From: Eudorina sp. 2006-703-Eu-15
Taxonomy: Eukaryota; Chlorophyta; Chlorophyceae; Chlamydomonadales; Volvocaceae
Direction of reading: 5' to 3'
Assembly (NCBI GenBank): GCA_003117195.1
Contig: BDSI01000151.1
Location: forward strand, 186,001-250,000
Length of the DNA: 64,000 nucleotides
The notes under the pieces are model-generated. The model had not been told where the DNA came from, ran no database searches, and was given only the letters and a program-made list of their open reading frames with translations. The translations under genes and the position numbers were made by a program. Below, one piece after another: positions 44,681 to 64,000 of this stretch. How positions within the stretch are numbered: position 1 is the first letter of the stretch; each line of letters starts with the position of its first letter.

Positions 44681-47600
44681 GGCTTGCTCGGGCAGGATTG
44701 TGTAATTGCCTGGCGGTGTGATGTCTCTGTCAGGGTTGGGGCCGTATTTATGGTGTATACGTATGGTGACGTGCTTGAGGGTGAGTCGTGCGTGCGCGGG
44801 TGTAGTCGTCATCCGTGTGGGCTGGTAGGTTCCATCTGTCGTGCCTTCGTTTCGGCGTCCGTTCGTGAGGTGCCTGATGAGGCGGTGGCGCGATGTATGG
44901 GTTTCTACCAGTCGGTATCGATTGAGCTGGAGCGAGCACGGAGGAATCATCTATTTCATTATTGCTTGCTTGCTTGCACCGGCCCTCCCCAGCCAGCAGC
45001 CCGCCGTGCGTTCCGCTGCTGCTGATTATTATTATGCAAACCGTCGCAACCAATATCATCATTCATCTGTAGGTCGTGGATGGCGAGAGACAAATACGTG
45101 GATAGCTAGTAAGTACGAGTTACAAGTTTATTAAGACCGCCCACGCAGCCATGCGGGTAGCCACGGCGGCAGGCGAGTGCTGCAGAGGGCTGAAGGCGAG
45201 CGAGGAACGGTACGACGTGACCGAAGCGTGCGTGGTCGGTGGCGAAGCAGGATAGAACAATAATAATATAGTAATAGTAAGAGCGTCGGTGTACGCCGCC
45301 CGGAGCCGCCTGGCGTGTGTATGTTAGGCAAGGGGGTGGGGAACGAACTGATGAGGGGGTGGGGAAATAAATGTATGCCCGCACCACGTACTGCTTAGAT
45401 GGGCCGTATCGCCATCATTGATAGATGGAGATGATGATCAGGGAGCAGACAGACGACCCAACCTCGCCAATACATGATATTGACGACACCCACACACCGA
45501 TTCTCCACCGCGACCCGGCATTAGTGCGTTTCGTTCCCCATACGTACGTACGTACCTGCCTGTTCCTCATCACCTATCTGCCTATCTATCTACCCATCCC
45601 CATGTACACACGAAGCAGTTCCGTCCGTCGCTGAACGAACGAATGAAGGTATGTAGATAGGAACGTTCGCTTACTTGAATGGATGCATGGGGGCAGGCGG
45701 ATATCAAATTACTTACTGCCAGCGGCGGGAAGCAAACCTCCAGGCATTCTCAGGAACGCACCGGACTGAATTCTGAGTACGTACTCTGGATGGAGCGTGC
45801 TAGCTTAGCTAGCTCAAGCATACATATACGTACGTATACCGACATCTACAATGGCCGTACGTTGCAACGGCTCGCTACGTACCTTATTACGTACTGGCCC
45901 GCCTACGTACGATTGTATCTACGTACGTACGCACCCTACGTCGTCGGCACCCTGCCTACCTCCCACGTGCTGCTGCGTGGTGACCCGCCGCCGCCGGCCC
46001 ATATATACGTGCGCGCGGACCATCCAGCAGGTCACATTACATATATCCTACACACGCGCGTGCGTGTGCACTTACATAGCAGAATAATGCAAGCAAGCAA
46101 GCGACAAGCAAGGTCGCCCACCATTATATTATATTATTACGCGTGTCACGGGGCGGATATCGGGTACGTTTCGTTCGCACACACATATAGCTAGTACGGA
46201 CTTTGCCGTGCGTGCGTTGACATGTACGGGCGGGCGAGGCAGTTCCGTCCATGGCCCGCCGCCGCTGTATGTCGCGGCCGCCCATCCACGAATGCAGCCA
46301 TTGAAGGATGGTCAATGATAAAACAAGTTCTACAGCGAAGTTCATCATGCACACGCGAGATACAGTAATAATATAATGCGCCATCCAGTGATATGATCTA
46401 TCTATCGCAGCTCGCTAGCCCCGCCAGTGATATGATCTATCGCAGCTAGCCCCGCCCGCCAGCCGTCCATAGATACATACATATATATCGCAGCAGACCA
46501 TGTCGCTATACTTTTGCTTGCTACGACACTTGGACATGTTCCAGCTAGCTAGCATGAAATCATGGTTGCTTGGCGGCGGGCCATCCACGCACCCATGCAC
46601 TAGTTCGTCTTAGGTGGTGGCGGTGGCGTTAGTGGTGCCGGACAGGACGGTGGTGGCGGCGGCGGCAGTGCTAGCTGTGTGTTCGATCAGCACACACAAT
46701 GCCAACGGAGAGCAACTAGGCAAGGCGCGCCACTTTTGCTGACTTGGGAGGTGCTGCGTTAGATGGGATGGGTTAAGTAGCCGGGCCGGGCTTCTGCTCG
46801 TTGCCGTTATTCTTACCAGCGTTTCCCGTTAGTTACCATTGTTTCCCCGTTACCAGCGCGTCCCCCCCTTTGAGCGCTGCAGGCAGGCGCAGTTGCTTCG
46901 CCGCCAGCGGTTCCAGCAGTTTCTGCGGTGGTGCGTGGCTGCGGTCGCTGCTAGGTGCCGGGAACTAACGGTGCAGCAACCAGCAGCAGCGCGATGTCAG
47001 ACGCCGCCAACCGGCCCGCCCGGCAAGTTAAGGCACGCGTTAATCGACGCGCAGTGCCATGATCCTTAATATATAAGAAAGTGCCATGAAGGTTGATCGC
47101 ATCCGCTCGCCCGCCCCAAGCACGTTATTACCCAACACCACCCCTGCCCCGTGGTCCCTTACAATTGCAGCTACACGCACAATTTTGAGGAGAACTCGAG
47201 TCAAAATTTGTTTTGGGCGCGAAAGGGTAGAGTGGTCGTTATCAGTCGTACTTGCACAAACAACGTACTCGTGTTGCCGTACGTTGCTTTCGGCTTGCTT
47301 GGTTCCTTCCGCGTGATTGGTTGTTGCTTCGGTCGGCGTGGCAGCTGTTTCTCCTCTGCTGTTTCGTCATCTTTGGTAGCTCGTTCCGTCTTTGCCGCGG
47401 GCTCTTAGGACTAATCGCTGGCCTTGTCGTCAGGGCGCCCTTTTCGGCGCCAGGTTTCGTCTGCTTTCCCACCCACCCACCCGGCAACCTAAGCAGGGGT
47501 GTCGTCGCACCCTCCGGGTCCCGGGGAGGGACTCGAGGGGGTTGGACCGCGGGACGGCCTTCGAGAGACTGGGCGAGCGGGAGAGGGCGCTGCGCTTTGG

Positions 47601-48294
47601 GCCTACCTAGGGTACCTAGGGAGGGGCGCGAACTTCCGCGTCGCGCGCAGGCTCCTTTGGCGTCTCGGACCCTTTTCGTTCCCCCGCATCCTGTTCACCC
47701 TTCCGGGTTGCCGCGGTGGTGATTGCTGGTGGGTAGTTTGCTCGCGTGGAAGGAGAAGGCGCTAGTCAGCAGGTCCGCGCTTTCGGTAGTTGTGTTGTCG
47801 TCGTAGGTGTCTTTCAGTAGTACTGCCCAGTTTTAGCAGGTGTCCAGCAGGTTTGTGAATTTCGGTGAGCTAGCTTCGTACCAGTCCGTTGTGGCAGGAG
47901 TCCCCCGTGTAGGGGTCTGGTTTTCTAGGTTTTCTCAGTGTGGTAGTTGCGAGGGTGTGCCCGCGCTGCATCGGGCGGCCCAGTTAGGGCAGCTTACGTA
48001 GGTTATTTGTAAGACGCGCGCAGAGTGTCCGCGCTGTGCTGTGTCCCGGCCAACTGTGGCCTCGCGGCACCAAATACACCAAAAGCTACACATGACCGTC
48101 AACTAACATCGTCATCATCCCCTTCTGGATACACAATTTGTGTGCAGCAGCTAGCCAGGCCCTACCATTCGACCCAACGGATCAGGGGCGTGCGTGTGCG
48201 TGTTGCCCCCCTCCCTTTTTCCCCAGGTGAGCAAGTCTCATTCTACGTACTATCTACTCATTATTCATCCCCCAATACACTCTTGCTGTGTGCG

Positions 48295-48900
48295 CCGTGA
48301 GGTAACGGCAAAACGTTCATTGGTCGCTTAACTAATTCGCAAGAAGGCAAATCTTGATGTTGGTGGCATCTTGATGTTCAAACAGCAGAACACTATTCGA
48401 ATCCCCGCCCCCTCACTGCCGTGTGATTAGGCGGGTCTGGCGCGGTTTCCAGGAGAGGCAATCCTGGCGCGCTGGTAACCTGGTGTAGTGGCCGGTATGG
48501 CTGCGTGACCCCCCCCCCCGCGGGTGATGGAGGATGGGTGCGCAGTCCTTGGTAGGGCCCGTTGGAACACCCGGTCGGGATACGGGTACGGTTACTATAA
48601 AAATTCAACTTAGCATGTACCACCTGCTCCTAAACCAAGTATTCAACACGTGGCACCTGTAGGAACAAACCTCAGCGCGAGAGGCGTTGGGTTGACGTTG
48701 ACCTGGGTCCATGGAGACCGCGGAGCTTTTCTTTGACCGTTTGTGCGCATACACTTTTTGTCAGCTAAACCAAAGATACTTGCAATAGAGGACAAATAAT
48801 ATGACAATCCTTGCGAGTTTTTAGCGAACGTTTGGCCGTTACCTCACACACATCTAGGGGGCGGGGCCCCCCCAAACGCGCTGGGACCCCGCCCAAAAGA
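48295..48900 (+). repeat. Interspersed repeat, rearranged copy C
   Basis: The part 48,600-48,900 matches 56,095-56,450 (shared words such as tcagcgcgagaggcgttggg and gaccgcggagctttt). The part 48,346-48,385 matches the same family (ttgatgttggtggcatcttg). The part 48,295-48,345 matches it in the opposite direction, so this copy is folded back. A segment at about 48,427-48,520 also recurs inverted at about 61,250-61,345. Confidence 0.7.
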
Positions 48901-49406
48901 TTACGTGCAAAGAAGTCTTTATCATGCATAACTCGGCGAATGTCTACATACAGAAATTTGACTTTCAGTTCCAGGTTATGGCTGTATATCTATCCTGATG
49001 ATGAAATAGCCCATATGTATTGAAGGACAGCAGATAATGAATATAATGGTACATCTGCTGGAGGCGTTTTGGTCGATAGATGATAGTACTATACATGCAT
49101 ACGCGCGCGCCCAAGAAGATGGATGCAGAAATAAATGTAGATAGATAGATAATGAACGAACCGACCCGAACGAAGGACCAATAATGAATCGACAAGTAAC
49201 CGATTACATACGTATGTATCTTTGCCATCAACATACAACGAGCGAGCGAACATACACAATATGGAAGCGATTAAATATACCAAGGTGTAATGTATTTTAA
49301 CCGTTACTAAAGTGTGTAGAGTTACTCGCATGTACGTATGTATGCGTGTAATTAGTGTTATAGACACGCACGCTTCCTGCTGCAGCTGCTGCAGAACTAA
49401 CCATCC

Positions 49407-63987
<14,581 letters not shown>

Positions 63988-64000
63988 GTAATTATAATAA

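Larger units (their letters stand above)
43287..49406. other. Repeat-rich interval upstream of the M11 gene
   Basis: No intact gene recognised. Apart from the LINE-like frame and repeat copy listed separately, it holds an AAT microsatellite and a small palindrome at about 43,288-43,345. It also holds a palindrome-rich tract with many acgtacgt and gctagcta steps (about 45,500-46,600) and GC-richer sequence without domains at 46,600-48,200. The end must contain the promoter of the gene starting at 49,407. Confidence 0.45.

Overview
The window is nuclear DNA of a green alga, most likely a volvocine (Chlamydomonas/Gonium/Eudorina/Volvox group). The evidence is GC-rich multi-exon genes with short introns of the GTGAGT/GTGCGT...CAG type, a matrix-metalloprotease-like M11 gene ending in a Pro-Ser-Pro-Arg-Pro-Pro domain of the kind seen in volvocine cell-wall proteins, plant-type transaldolase, and many LTR and LINE fragments. 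Species cannot be told from sequence alone. All gene models were spliced by hand; in each, the intron phases agree and the reading frame stays open.

Left part (1-15,000). Two metabolic genes are transcribed divergently: a mitochondrial-type 3-hydroxyisobutyrate dehydrogenase homologue (minus, 545-4548, 7 exons, 348 aa) and a plastid-type transaldolase homologue (plus, 6315-11480, 9 exons, 402 aa). Both look like family members with the key lysine replaced. Their introns are full of minisatellites.

14,150-23,420 is a tandem-repeat block in three layers: a 39-bp minisatellite, a 9-bp G-rich minisatellite containing a run of 42 G, and about 33 units of a ~283-bp satellite. The satellite units exist in two forms that differ by a ~25-bp microinversion.

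26,233-34,742 carries two head-to-tail minus-strand glycosyltransferase genes. One is Fringe-like (506 aa, signal peptide). The other is a GT31 galactosyltransferase (800 aa, type II membrane protein) whose first intron holds a non-autonomous hAT element with a perfect 8-bp target duplication. They plausibly glycosylate secreted, wall-type proteins such as the one encoded at the right end, but that link is inference.

37,226-43,300 is a transposon nest. A LINE open frame is split by a 2.44-kb LTR element with 91-bp LTRs and a 5-bp target duplication. Inside that element sit a Ty3/gypsy integrase-chromodomain gene, a different 502-bp LTR, and two copies of one 170-bp leader. Next come a decayed second gypsy integrase and a pseudogene copy of the 3' end of the protease gene, which carries a solo LTR.

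49,407-64,000 is one large plus-strand gene (13 exons found, running off or nearly off the window). It encodes a secreted gametolysin/VMP-type M11 metalloprotease homologue with a hydroxyproline-type Pro-rich tail. Its zinc site HExxHxxGxxH has lost all three His and the Glu, so it is predicted to be a pseudoprotease. Its introns contain an inverted repeat family, LINE debris, foldback elements and an AT-rich patch resembling organelle DNA.
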